In this document: positions 53,001-63,906 of the stretch, piece after piece
How the letters are laid out: each line of letters starts with the position of its first letter
How positions within the stretch are numbered: the stretch's first letter is position 1
NCBI RefSeq assembly: GCF_028769735.1
Contig: NW_026992302.1
Span: forward strand, 62,001-126,000
Length of the DNA stretch: 64,000 bases
From: Zonotrichia leucophrys gambelii
Taxonomy: Eukaryota > Chordata > Aves > Passeriformes > Passerellidae
Reading direction: 5' to 3'
The notes under the pieces: generated by a model
Told to the model about the DNA's origin: nothing
Databases searched by the model: none
The model's input: the letters and a program-made list of their open reading frames with translations, nothing else
Position numbers and translations under genes: made by a program

Positions 53001-53255
53001 CGCTGGGATGTACAATGGGATCGGGCTGCCGACGCCGCGGGGCAGCGGCACCAACGGCTACGTCCAGCGCAACCTCTCGGCCCTGCGGCCCAAGAAAGGG
53101 GGGGCGGGCGGGGACCCCCCCCCCGGCGAGGAGGAGCTGAAACGTCTCGAGGCCGCCCTGGCCAAGAAACCCAACGCCGACATCCTCGACCACCAGCGCA
53201 AGAGGAGGGTGGAGCTGAAATGCCTGGAGCTGGCCGAGCTCATGGAGGAGCAGGG
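53001..53255 (+). CDS. SRRM2: SRRM2 exon 2: start codon and first half of cwf21 domain
   Basis: The acceptor CAG is at 52998-53000, the ATG at 53008 and the donor GG/GTGAG at 53255/53256. It encodes 82 full codons. The acceptor-plus-ATG edge is present eleven more times upstream, but only this copy continues into GLPTPRGSGTNGY. Confidence 0.96.
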
Positions 53256-56200
53256 GTGAGTCAGAAAAATCAGAAAAAATCAGCCCAAAAATGGGTTAAA
53301 ACAACCCCAAAATGGCCTGGAAAAAACAACATAAAATACCAAAAAATTGGCCCAAAAATAGCCCAAAACACCCAGGAAAAACCAACATAAAATAGCCCAA
53401 GATGGCCCCAAAAAACCCAAAATTAGCCCCAAAAATGGCCTGAAACAACCCCAAAATAACCTGGAAAAACCAACATAAAATAGCCCAAGAGGGCCCCAAA
53501 AATGCCCCAAAATCCCCTGGAAGAAGAAGCCCAAAATACCCAGAAATAGCCCCAAAAATAGCCCCAAACACCCCAAAAATACCCTGGAAAAACCAACATA
53601 AAATAGCCCAAGATGGCCCCAAAAATAGCCCCAAACACCCCAAAAATACCCTGGAAAAAAGAGTCTGAAATACCAAAAATTCGGCCCAAAAATAGCCCAA
53701 AACACCCTGGAAAAACCAACATAAAATACCCCAAGATGGCCCCAAAAAACCCAAAAATTAGCCCCAAAAATAACCCCAAATACCCCAAAAATACCCTGGA
53801 AAAACCAACATAAAATACCCCAAGATGGCCCCAAAAACAGCCCCAAAAAACCCAAAATTAGCCCCAAAAATAGCCCCAAACACCCCAAAAATACCCTGGA
53901 AAGACCAACTTAAAATACCCCAAGATGGCCCCAAAAAACCAAAGATTAGCCCCAAAAATATCCTGGAAAAACCAACGTAAAATACCAAAAAATTGGCCCA
54001 AAAATAGCCCCAAACACCCCAAAAATACCCTGGAAAAAAGAGTCCAAAATACCAAAAATCAGCCCCAAAAATAATTTCAAATATCCCAAAAATACCCTGA
54101 AAAACCAACATAAAATACCCCAAGATGGTGCCAAAAACAGCCCAAAAATCCCCTGGAAGAAGGAGCCCAAAAACCCAAAATTAGCCCCAAAAATAGCCCC
54201 AAACACCCCAAAAATACCCTGGAAAAACCAACATGAAATATCCAGAAATATCCTGAAATTCTCAGTGAAATGCCTGGAGCTGGCCGAGCTCATGGAGGAG
54301 CAGGGGTGAGGCCCGAAAATTGGGAAAATCGGCACAAAAAATGGGAAAAATCAGCCCAAAAATGGGAAAAATCAGCCCAAAAATGGGTTAAAACAACCCC
54401 AAAATACCCTGGAAAAAGTGACCAAATTTTTCCAAATTTCCCAATTTTTTTCCCAATTTTTTTCCCAATTTTTTCCCCCAAATTTCCCCATTTTTCCCTT
54501 TTTTCCCCATTTTTTCCCCCAAATTTCCCCTTTTTTTCCTTTTTTTCCCCAATTTTTTCCCCAATTTTTCCCTTTTTTTTCCCTTTTTTTCCCCTTTTTT
54601 TCCCAAATTTTCCCATTTTTCCCCCCAAATTTCCCCATTTTTTTCCCAATTTTTTCCCAACTTTTTTCCCAATTTTTCCCATTTTTCCCCCAAATTTCCC
54701 CATTTTTTTCCCAATTTTTCCCAATTTTTTTCCCAATTTTTTCCCATTTCCCCCCATTTTTTTCCCAATTTTTTCCCATTTTTCCCCCAAATTTCCCAAT
54801 TTTTTTCCCAATTTTTTCCCATTTTCCCCCCAAATTTCCCTTTTTTTTTTCCCTTTTTTTCCCAATTTTTCCCCCAAATTTCCCAATTTTTTCCCCAATT
54901 TTTTTCCCATTTTTTCCCCCAAATTTCCCATTTTTTTTCCATTTTCTCTCCTGTTTTTTCCCCATTTTCTCAGATTTTCCCAAATTTCCCATTTTTTTCC
55001 CAATTTTTTCCCATTTTTCCCCCCAAATTTCCCCATTTTTTTTTCCCTTTTTTTTCCCAATTTTTCTCCCCAAATTTTCCAATTTTCCCCCCAAAATTTC
55101 CCAATTTTTTTCCCTTTTTTTCCCAATTTTTTTCCCAATTTTTTCCCCAATTTTTCCCCAATTTTTCCCATTTTTTTTCCCAATTTTTTTCCAATTTTTT
55201 CCCATTTTTCCCCCCAAATTTCCCCATTTTTTTCCCCTTTTTTTCCCAATTTTTTCCCATTTTTCCCCCAAATTTCCCATTTTTTTCCCATTTTTTTCCC
55301 AATTTTTCCCACTTTTTCCCCCCAAATTTCCCATTTTTTTTTCCATTTTTTCTTTCACTTTCTCCCCAAATTTCCCATTTTTCCCATTTTCCCCAATTTT
55401 TTCCCCAATTTTTTCCCCAATTTTTCCATTTTTCCCCAAATTTCCTTTTCTCCCCAATTCCTTTTTTTTCCCATTTTTTCCCCAATTTTTCCCATTTTTC
55501 CCCCCAAGTTTCCCTTTTTTTTTGCCATTTTTCCCAATTTTTTTCCCAATTTTTTTCCCAATTTTTCCTTCCCCAAATTTCCCAATTTTTTTCCCATTTT
55601 TTCACCCAAATTTCCCCATTTTTTTTCCCATTTTTTTCCCAATTTTTCCCATTTTCCCCCAAATTTCCCATTTTTTTCCATTTTTTTCCCAATTTTTTCC
55701 CACTTTTTCCATTTTTTTCCCAATTTCCCATTTTTTCCCATTTTTCCCAATTTTTCCCATTTTTTCCCCCAAATTTCCCTTTTTTTTCCCTTTTTTTCCC
55801 AATTTTTTCCCATTTTTCCCCCAAATTTTCCCATTTTTTTCCCTTTTTTTTCCCAATTTTTTCCCATTTTTCCCCATTTTTCCCCCAAATTTCCCCAATT
55901 TTTTTCCCAATTTTTTTCCCAATTTTTCCCATTTTTCCCAAATTTCCCCATTTTTTTCCCCTTTTTTTTCCCATTTTTCCCCCAAATTTTCCCCTTTTTT
56001 TCCCTTTTTTTTCCCAATTTTTTCCCAATTTTTCCCAATTTTTTCCCATTTTTCTCCCAAATTTCCCCTTTTTTTTTCCCAATTTTTCCCATTTTTTCCC
56101 CCAAATTTCCCCATTTTTTCCCCTTTTTTTCCCATTTTTTTTCCCCAAATTTCCCCATTTTTTTTCCCCTTTTTTTTCCCCAATTTTTCCCATTTTTCTC

Positions 56201-59200
56201 CCAATTTTTTTCCCAATTTTTCCCCATTTTTTCCCCTTTTTTTCCAAATTTCCCCATTTTTTTCCCAATTTTCTTTCCCCAAATTTCCCTTTTTTTCCCT
56301 TTTTTCCCATTTTCCCAAATTTTCCCATTTTTTTTTTCCATTTTTTCCCCCATATTCGTCCCCATTTTCCCTTTTTTTCCCCAATTTTTTTCCCAATTTT
56401 TCCCCATTTCCCATTTTAATTTCCCTTTTTTCCCCTTTTTATTGCCCGATTGATTTGGCCCCAAATTCCGCATTTTTGTTGCAATGGATTTTTCGGCACA
56501 GAGCTCAAATTTCCCAGTTTTTGTATCCCTTAATTTTTTTAATTATTAATTACATTGTTATTAGCTTTTCGAGTATTGGGAGAGACGGGCAATTGGTGGC
56601 CAAAATCCGGAATTTTGGTGCTGAAAAGGAATTTTGGGCCGATTCCGAGAAAACTTGGTTTGGACCTTAATTACTGTAATTAATTAATTAATTAATTAGG
56701 TTGTTAATTAGTCTGGGTAATTGGGAGGGGTTTGGGGCCAAAAAATCCGGAATGTTTTTGGGTGAAAAATGGAATTTTTTGGGCGATTTAGGAGGGAAAT
56801 TTGGGTTTTTGGGATCATTAATCCCTGTGAAGTCATTAATTAGATTAATTATGATTAATTAGTCTTGGGTGATTGGGAAGGGATTTATGGGAAAAAAGGG
56901 AATTTTTAGGGCGAAAAAAGGATTTTTAGGGCGAAAAATGGAATTTTTTGGGAATTTTGAGAGGAAATTTGGGGTTTTTGGGATCATTAATCCCATGTGA
57001 AGTCATTAATTAGCTTAATTAGATTAATTAGCAGCTTATTAATTATTTCTGGGTAATTGGGAGCGGGTTTGGGGCCAAAAAAAACGGAGTTTTTAGGGCG
57101 AAAAATGGAATTTTTTGGGAATTTTGAGGGGAAATTTGGGGTTTTTGGGATCATTAATCCCATGTGAAGTCATTAATTAGATTAATTAGATTAATTAGCA
57201 GCTTGTTAATTAGTTCTGGGTAATTGGGAAGGGATTTATGGGGAAAAAAGGGAATTTTTAGGGCGAAAAATGGAATTTTTTGGGCAATTTGGGGGGAAAT
57301 TTGGGATTTTTGGGATCATTCATCCCATGTGAAGTCATTAATTAGCTTAATTAGCAGCTTGTTAATTAGTTGTGGGTAATTGGGAAGGGATTTATGGGGA
57401 AAAAAGGGAATTTTTAGGGCAAAAAATGGAATTTTTAGGGTGAAAAATGGAATTTTTTGGGGCAATTTGAGAGGAAATTTGGGGTTTTTGGGATCATTAA
57501 TCCCATGTGAAGTCATTAATTAGATTAATTAGCAGCTTGTTAATTAGTTCTGGGTAATTGGGAAGGGATTTATGGGGAAAAAAGGGAATTTTTAGGGTGA
57601 AAAATGGAATTTTTTGGGCAATTTCAGAGGAAATTTGGGGTTTTTTGGGATCATTAATCCCATGTGAAGTCATTAATTAGCTTAATTAGATTAATTAGCA
57701 GCTTGTTAATTAGTTGTGGGTAATTGGGAAGGGATTTATGGGAAAAAAGGGAATTTTTTGGGGGAAAAATGGAATTTTTTGGGCGATTTGAGAGGAAATT
57801 TGGGGTTTTTTGGGATCATTAATGCCATGTGAAGTCGTTAATTAGCTTAATTAGCAGCTTGTTAATTAGTTGTGGGTGATTGGGAAGGGATTTATGGGGG
57901 AAAAAAGGGAATTTTTTGGGCAAAAAAGGGAATTTTATGGGGAAAAAATGGAATTTTTTGGGAATTTTGAGGGGAAATTTGGGGTTTTTGGGATCATTCA
58001 TCCCACGTGAAGTCATTAATTAGATTAATTAGCAGCTTGTTAATTAGTTGTGGGTAATTGGGAAGGGATTTATGGGAAAAAAAGGGAATTTTTAGGGTGA
58101 AAAATGGGATTTTTGGGGTGATTCGAGTGAGAAAATCCAAATTTTTTGAGGGGAAAAAAAGGGATTTTTTGGGGGGGTTTTAATCAGAAAAAATTCATTT
58201 TTTTAATGGGAAAAAAAAAGAGATTTTTAAGGTGATTTGGGTGGGAAAATGCAAATTTTTTAGGGGAAAAAATGAGATTTTTTAGGAATTTTTAAACTGA
58301 AAAATTCCATTTTTTTGAGGGGAAAAAGGGATTTTTTTGGGGGTGTATTACACTGAAAAATTCCATTTTTTTGAGGGGAAAAAGGGATTTTTTTGGGGGC
58401 GTATTAAGGTGAAAAATTCCATTTTTTTGAGGGGAAAAAGGGAATTTTTTGGGGTAGCTGCAGGTGAAAAAAAAATGGGATATTGGGAGTGAAAAATGGA
58501 ATTTTTGAGTGAGAAAAACTGGGATTTAAAAGGGAAAAAAATGGATTTTTTGGGGGCGTATTAAGCTGAAAAATTCCATTTTTTGGAGTAAAAACCGGAT
58601 TTTTGCCGCGATTTTTGCGGGAATTTCGGGGTTTTTTGGCTGCTTGGCCTCTCTAAGTTTTGATTGAGGTATTTAATTAATTAATTATGCTAATTAGGGC
58701 CACGGAGACGCACCAGCAGGCCGAGGCTAACGAGCGCAAGAACGAGCGGCTCCGCGCCGCCTTCGGCATCAGCGACTCCTACGTGGACGGGAGCGCCTTC
58801 GACGCCGCCCGCAGGGCCAAGGAGGAGCCCCCCGAGGCGCCCAGGTAGCACCAAAAACACCAAAATTCACCCCAAAAATTTACCCCAAAATCACACAAAA
58901 ATCTCACAAAAATCCCACAAAAAAATCCCGAAAATTTGCCCCAAAAATCTCAAAAAATGACCCGAAAAATGCCCCAGAATCGACCCCAAAATTGTCCCCC
59001 CGAGGCGCCCAGGTGACCCCAAAAATACCAAAATTCACCCCAAAAAATCCCAAAAATTTACCCCAAAATCCCACAGAAATCTCAGAAAAATCTCACAAAA
59101 ATCCCACAAAAAATCCACAAAAAAACCGCAAAAATTTACCTAAAAATGACCCCAAAATCGTCCCCCCAAGCCGCCGAAAACGCTGAAATTCACCCCAAAA

Positions 59201-62200
59201 AATCCCGAAAATTTACCCCAAAATCCCACAAAAAATCCCACAAAAAATCCCCAAAAAAATCCCACAAAAAATCCCCAAAAAATGACCCCAAAAATCCCAA
59301 AAAATGACCCCAAAATCGTCCCCCCGAGGCGCCCAGGTAGCACCAAAAACACCAAAATTCACCCCAAAAATTTACCCCAAAATCCCACAAAAATCTCACA
59401 AAAATCCCACAAAAAATCCCACAAAAAATCCCAAAAATTTGCCCAAAAACGACCCCAAAAGCTCCAAGGAGGAGCCCCCCGAGGCGCCCAGGTGACCCCA
59501 AAAATACCAAAATTCACCCCAAAAAATCCCAGAAATTTACCCCAAAATCCCACAAAAATCTCACAAAAATCCCACAAAAAATCCCCAAAAAAATCCCAAA
59601 AATTTACCCAAAAATGACCGCAAAATCGTCCCCCCAAGCCGCCGAAAACGCTGAAATTCACCCCAAAAAATCCCAGAAATTTACCCCAAAATCCCACAAA
59701 AAACTCAGAAAAATCCCACAAAAAATCCCCCAAAAAATCACGAAAATTTACCCCAAAATCCCACAGAAATCTCACAAAAATCCCCCAAAAAATCCCGAAA
59801 ATTTAACCCAAAATCCCACAAAAAATCCCCAAAAACTTACCCTAAAAAATCCCAAAAATTTACCCCAAAATCCCACAAAAATCTCACAAAAAATCCCCCA
59901 AAAAACCCCCCCAAAAATCCCCCGAAATTCCCCATAAAATCCCCTCAAAATCCCTCAAACCTCCCCCTAAAATCCCCCCAAATTTCCCCAAAAATCCCAA
60001 AATTTTCCCCAAATTTTCCCAAAAAATTTTAATTTTTTCCCATTTTTCCCCTCCCAGCGCCGCCCCCGAGGAGCTGAGCTCCCGCTCGCCCTCCCCGAAG
60101 CAGAAAAAGAAGAAAAAGAAGAAGGATCGGGGCAGGTGAGGAAAATTTGGGATAAAATTTGGGAATTTTGGGAAAATTTGGGATTTTGGGAAAAATTTGG
60201 GAATTTTGGGAAAATTTTTGGGGGAGTTTTGGGGGAGTTTTGGGGTTTTTTGGGAAATTTTATTGGAATTTTTGAGGGATTTTTTGGGAATTTTTGAAGG
60301 GGGATTTTGGGTTTTTTTGGGTTTTTTTTTTGGTTTTTTTTGGGAATTTTTTGGGGTTTTTTTTGGAATTTTTAGGGAAGATTTTGGGAAAATTTTGGGG
60401 TGATTTGGGGGAGTTTTGGGGTTTTTTGGGGAATTTTTTTGGAATTTTTAAGGGGGAATTTTGGGTTTTTTCGGAATTTTTGGGGGTTTTTTTTGGGATT
60501 TTTTTGGGGTTTTTTTGGGAATTTTGAGGGAACATTTTGGGGAGTTTTTGGGGCTTTTGGATTTTTTGGGGGTTTTGGGTTTTTGGGTTTTTTTGGAATT
60601 TTTGAAGGGTTTTTTTGGGAATTTTGAGGGAAAATTTGGGATTTTTTTGGGAAATTTTTGGGGTTTTTGGGGTGATTTTTGGGGGAGTTTTGGGGTTTTT
60701 TTGGGATTTTTTGAGGGGGGATTTTGGGATTTTTTTGGAATTTTTGAGGGGTTTTTTGGCAATTTTAAGGGAAAATTTGGTTTTTTTGGGGAGTTTTTGG
60801 GGTGATTTTTGGGGGAGTTTTGGGGTTTTTTGGGGGTTTTTTTTTGGAATTTTTGAGGGGCAATTTTGGGTTTTTTTGAGGGGTTTTGGGTCATTTTTGG
60901 GAACTTTTTTGGGGTTTTTTGGGAATTTTGAGGGAAAATTTGGGGTTTTTTTTGGGAAAATTTTTGGGGGAGTTTTGGGGTTTTTTGGGGAATTTTTTTG
61001 GAATTTTTGAGGGGTTTTTGGGAATTTTGAGGGGAGATTTTGGGAAAATTTTGGGGTTTTTGGGGTGATTTTTGGGGGAGTTTTGGGGTTTTTTCGGGGG
61101 ATTTTTTTGGGAATTTTTGAGGGAAGATTTTGGGATTTTTTTTTGAAGTTTTGAGGGGTTTTTTGGGAATTTTGAGGGGAGATTTTGGGAAAATTTTGGG
61201 GTTTTTGGGGTGATTTTTGGGGGAGTTTTGGGTTTTTTTGGGGAATTTTTTTAGAATTTTTGAGGGGGAATTTTGGGTTTTTTTGGTATTTTTTTGGGTT
61301 TTTTTTGGGATTTTTTGGGTTTTTTTTGGGAATTTTTTGGGGTTTTTTTGGAATTTTGAGGGAAGATTTTGGGGAGTTTTTGGGGGAGTTTTGGGGTTTT
61401 TTGGGGATTTTTTTTGATTTTTTGGGAATTTTTGGGGGGATTTGGGGTTTTTTTTGGATTTTTTGGGGGGTTTTTTTGGAATTTTGAGGGAAAATTTTGG
61501 AGAAATTTTGGAAAATTTTTGGGGTGTTTTTGGGGGAGTTTTGGGGTTTTTTTGGGGTATTTTTTTGGAATTTTTGAGGGGGGATTTTGAGGGTTTTTTT
61601 GGAATTTTTGAGGGTTTTTTTGGGAATTTTGAGGGAAAATTTGGGGTTTTTTTGGGAAAATTTTGGGGTGATTTTTGGGGTTTTTTAGGCTTTTTTTGGA
61701 ATTTTTAAGGGGGAATTTTGGTTTTTTTTGGATTTTTTTGGGGGTTTTTTGGGGAATTTTTTGGGTTTTTTTTGGGATTTTTTGGGTTTTTTTTGGGATT
61801 TTTTTGGGTTTTTTTTTGGAATTTTGAGGGAAGATTTTGGGGAGTTTTTGGGGCTTTTGGATTTTTTGGGGGTTTTGGGTTTTTGGGGTGATTATTTGGG
61901 GTTTTTGGGGTGATTTTTGGGGGAGTTTTGGGGTTTTTGGGGGAATTTTTTGGGAATTTTTGAGGGATTTTTGGGAATTTTTGAGGGGGATTTTGGGATT
62001 TTTTTTTGGAATTTTGAGGGAAAATTTGGGGTTTTTTTGGGAAAATTTTTGGGGTTTTTGGGGTGATTTTGGGGGGAGTTTTGGGGTGATTTTTGGGGGA
62101 TTTTTTTGGGAATTTTGAGGGATTTTTAAAGGGGAGATTTTGGGGTTTTTTGGGTGGTTTTGTTGGGAGTTTTGGAAGAGGATTTTTGGGAATTTTGGGG

Positions 62201-63906
62201 GGATTTTTGGGAGGTTTGAGGTGAATTTTGGGAAATTTTGGGGTGATTTTTGGGGGGGTTTTGGCTTTTTTTTTTGAATTTGTGAGGTTTTTTGTGGGAA
62301 TTTTTCGGGGATTTGAGGTGGAATTTTGGGTGGAATTGGGAATTTCAGGAGGGAATTTTGGAGGAATTTTGGGTGGAATTTTGGAGTTTTTTGGGTGGAA
62401 TTTCAGGTGGATTTTAGAAAATTTCGTGTGAGAATTTAAAGAATTTAAGGGGAAAATTGGCAGATTTTGGGTGGAATTTGGATGACTTGAATTTTCTGTT
62501 GGAATTTCTGGTGGGATTTTTAATGCAATTTTTGGTGGAATTTGGGGGATTTCGGGTGGAATTTTTGGTAGAATTTTTGTCTTATTTTGGGTGGAATTTG
62601 AGGAATTTTAGATAAAATTTTGGGTAAAATTTGGTGAATTTCTGATGAATTTTTGGGTGAAACTTTGGGAATTTCAGGTGAAATTTTGGGTAAAACTTGA
62701 GGAATTTCAGATGAAATTTTGGGAAAAATTTGAGGAATTTCAGGTGAAATTTTGGGTGAAACTTTGGGAATTTCAGGTGAAATTTTGGGTAAAATTTGGG
62801 GAATTTCAGGTGAAATTTTGGATAAAATTTGGGGAATTTCAGGTGAAATTTTGGGTAAAATTTTGGGAATTTCAGGTGAAATTTTGGGTGAAACTTCAGG
62901 AATTTCAGGTGAAATTTTCAGTAGGATTTGAGTCTAATTTTGGCAGGAATTTAAAGATTTTCAGGTGAAATTTTGGCTAAAAATTGGGAAATTTCGGGTG
63001 AAATATTGGGTAAAATTTGGTGAATTTTAGGTGAAATTTTGGGTGAAACTTTATGAATTTGAGGTGAAATTTTCAGTAGGATTTGAGTCTGATTTTGGCA
63101 GGAATTTGGGAAATTTCAGGTGAAATTTTGGGTGAAATTTTGGGTGAATTTTTGGGAATTTCAGGTGAAATTTTGGGTAAAATTTGAGGAATTTCAGGTG
63201 AAATTTTGGGTAAAATTTGGGGAATTTCAGGTGAAATTTTGGATAAAAATTGGGAAATTTCGGGTGAAATTTTGGGTAAAATTTGAAAAATTTCAGATGA
63301 AATTTTGGGTAAAATTTGAGGAATTTTAGGTGAAATTTTGGGTGGAATTTCAGATGAAATTTTCAGTAGGATTTGAGTCTGATTTTGGCAGGAATTTGGG
63401 AAATTTCAGGTGAAATTTTGGGTAAAATTTTGGGAATTTCAGGTGAAATTTTGGGTAAAATTTGAGGAATTTCAGGTGAAATTTTCAGTAGGATTTGAGT
63501 CGAATTTTGGTTGGAATTTTGGGTGAAATTTGTGAAATTTTGGGTGAAATTCGTGCAATTTTGGGGTCTCCCATCCCGTTTTCACCCCCCAGGTCCGCCA
63601 GTCGCTCCGGGGAGAGGAAGAAGAGCAAGAAGAAGAAGCACAGGTGAGAGGGGGCGTGGCCAAACCGCGAGTGGGCGTGGCCACCCACCAAAGTGGGCGT
63701 GGCCAACCCTTAACACTCCGTGACCACCACCTAATATGGGAAAATGGGCGTGGCCTTTGAATAAAAATGGGCGTGGCCTCAAGGCAACACCACTTGGGTC
63801 AGGTAAAAGGGGCGTGGCTTAAAAATAAGGGGCGTGGCCTCGCTAAACCACGCCTCCTTTTTGCCCCTTCTAGGTCTGAATCGGAGGCCAAGAAGCGAAA
63901 GCACCG
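53008..63906 (+). CDS. SRRM2: SRRM2 (SRm300), 5' part of coding region
   Basis: SRRM2 is a large spliceosome-associated and nuclear-speckle scaffold protein with an N-terminal cwf21 domain and long RS-rich regions. The visible join is 53008-53255, 58698-58844, 60058-60135, 63593-63643 and 63874-63906, all phase 2 junctions with AG/GT borders. It reads MYNGIGLPTPRGSGTNGYVQ, then RLEAALAKKPNADILDHQRK and LKCLELAELMEEQG. It continues with THQQAEANERKNERLRAAFG, ISDSYVDGSAFDAARRAKEE, SPSPKQKKKKKKKDRGR, SGERKKSKKKKHR and SESEAKKRKHR, each matching human SRRM2 in order. The human segment YEEQQIQEKVATFRLMLLEK and what follows has no visible exon. The gene continues past 64000. Confidence 0.95.
53260..54265. 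repeat. aaaataccctggaaaaaccaac repeat, SRRM2 intron 2
   Basis: Units of 60-110 bp share ccctggaaaaaccaacataa, aataccccaagatggcccc and aaaattagccccaaaaatag. The exon missing from SRRM2 was looked for here and not found. Confidence 0.88.
54266..54306 (+). repeat. Copy of the SRRM2 exon 2 donor half
   Basis: About 40 nt identical to the end of exon 2 (tgaaatgcctggagctggcc to gaggagcaggg) with the GTGAGG donor, preceded by ctcag. Spliced after exon 2 it would shift the frame, so it is not a clean cassette. Confidence 0.88.
54418..56450. repeat. 2 kb almost G-free ttcccaatttttttcccc tract, SRRM2 intron 2
   Basis: Short units of cccaattttttt and ccccaaatttccc. The plus strand has only a handful of G in 2 kb. 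This leaves all frames open on both strands for hundreds of codons (low-complexity FPIF and GKKWEK translations). Confidence 0.93.
56660..58120. repeat. Roughly 170 bp repeat rich in TTAATTAG, SRRM2 intron 2
   Basis: About eight units share gggatcattaatcccatgtg, aagtcattaattag, attaattagcagcttgttaa and gggaagggatttatgggg. TAATTA cores occur several times per unit. The acceptor context of the next SRRM2 exon (atgctaattag) resembles the unit. 58120-58640 continues as gaggggaaaaagggatttt units. Confidence 0.92.
58698..58844 (+). CDS. SRRM2: SRRM2 internal exon (THQQAEANERKNERLRAAFG)
   Basis: The acceptor aattag lies at 58692-58697 in an AT-rich, TAATTA-containing context with no pyrimidine tract. 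The donor AG/GTAGCA is at 58844/58845, an atypical GTAGCA. The phase is 2-2, so it joins exon 2 in frame even without the missing exon. Confidence 0.94.
58845..60050 (+). repeat. aaaatcccacaaaaaatccc repeat with SRRM2 exon donor halves
   Basis: Units of 130-160 bp of cccacaaaaatctcacaaaa type carry copies of the preceding exon's donor edge, ccccccgaggcgcccaggt, near 58997, 59320 and 59474 (the last includes aaggaggagc). Degraded versions (ccccccaagccgccgaaaac) are near 59162 and 59630. The intact copies keep AG/GT. Confidence 0.9.
60058..60135 (+). CDS. SRRM2: SRRM2 exon with poly-Lys
   Basis: It encodes SAAPEELSSRSPSPKQKKKK then KKKDRG(R); human has SSSSRSPTPKQKKKKKKKDR. The acceptor is CCCAG at 60053-60057 and the donor GTGAGG at 60136. 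Confidence 0.94.
60136..62450. repeat. gggaattttgagggaaaatttgg repeats, SRRM2 intron
   Basis: Imperfect units of 60-180 bp share ggtgatttttgggggagttt, tggaatttttgagggg and gggaattttgagggaagatt. No exon is seen. Confidence 0.87.
62451..63560 (+). repeat. aatttcaggtgaaattttgggtaaaa minisatellite, SRRM2 intron
   Basis: Units of about 30-33 bp. Each typical unit contains TTTCAG directly followed by GTGAAA, and many also ggGTAAAA. Larger units are marked by tcagtaggatttgagtctga. It runs to just before the exon at 63593. Confidence 0.9.
63593..63643 (+). CDS. SRRM2: SRRM2 exon (SASRSGERKKSKKKKH)
   Basis: 51 nt, phase 2-2, encoding (R)SASRSGERKKSKKKKH(R). The acceptor is CCCCCCAG at 63585-63592 and the donor GTGAG at 63644. 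Confidence 0.92.

Noticed and set aside
54266..54306. Extra SRRM2 cassette exon
   Set aside because: It has AG and GT borders, but its length and phase would shift the frame if spliced after exon 2. It is treated as an exon-edge copy.
54270..56670. Overlapping open frames of 727 and 750 codons (plus) and 340-452 codons (minus)
   Set aside because: The tract lacks G on one strand, so stop codons are rare in all frames. The products are Phe/Pro or Lys/Gly low complexity.
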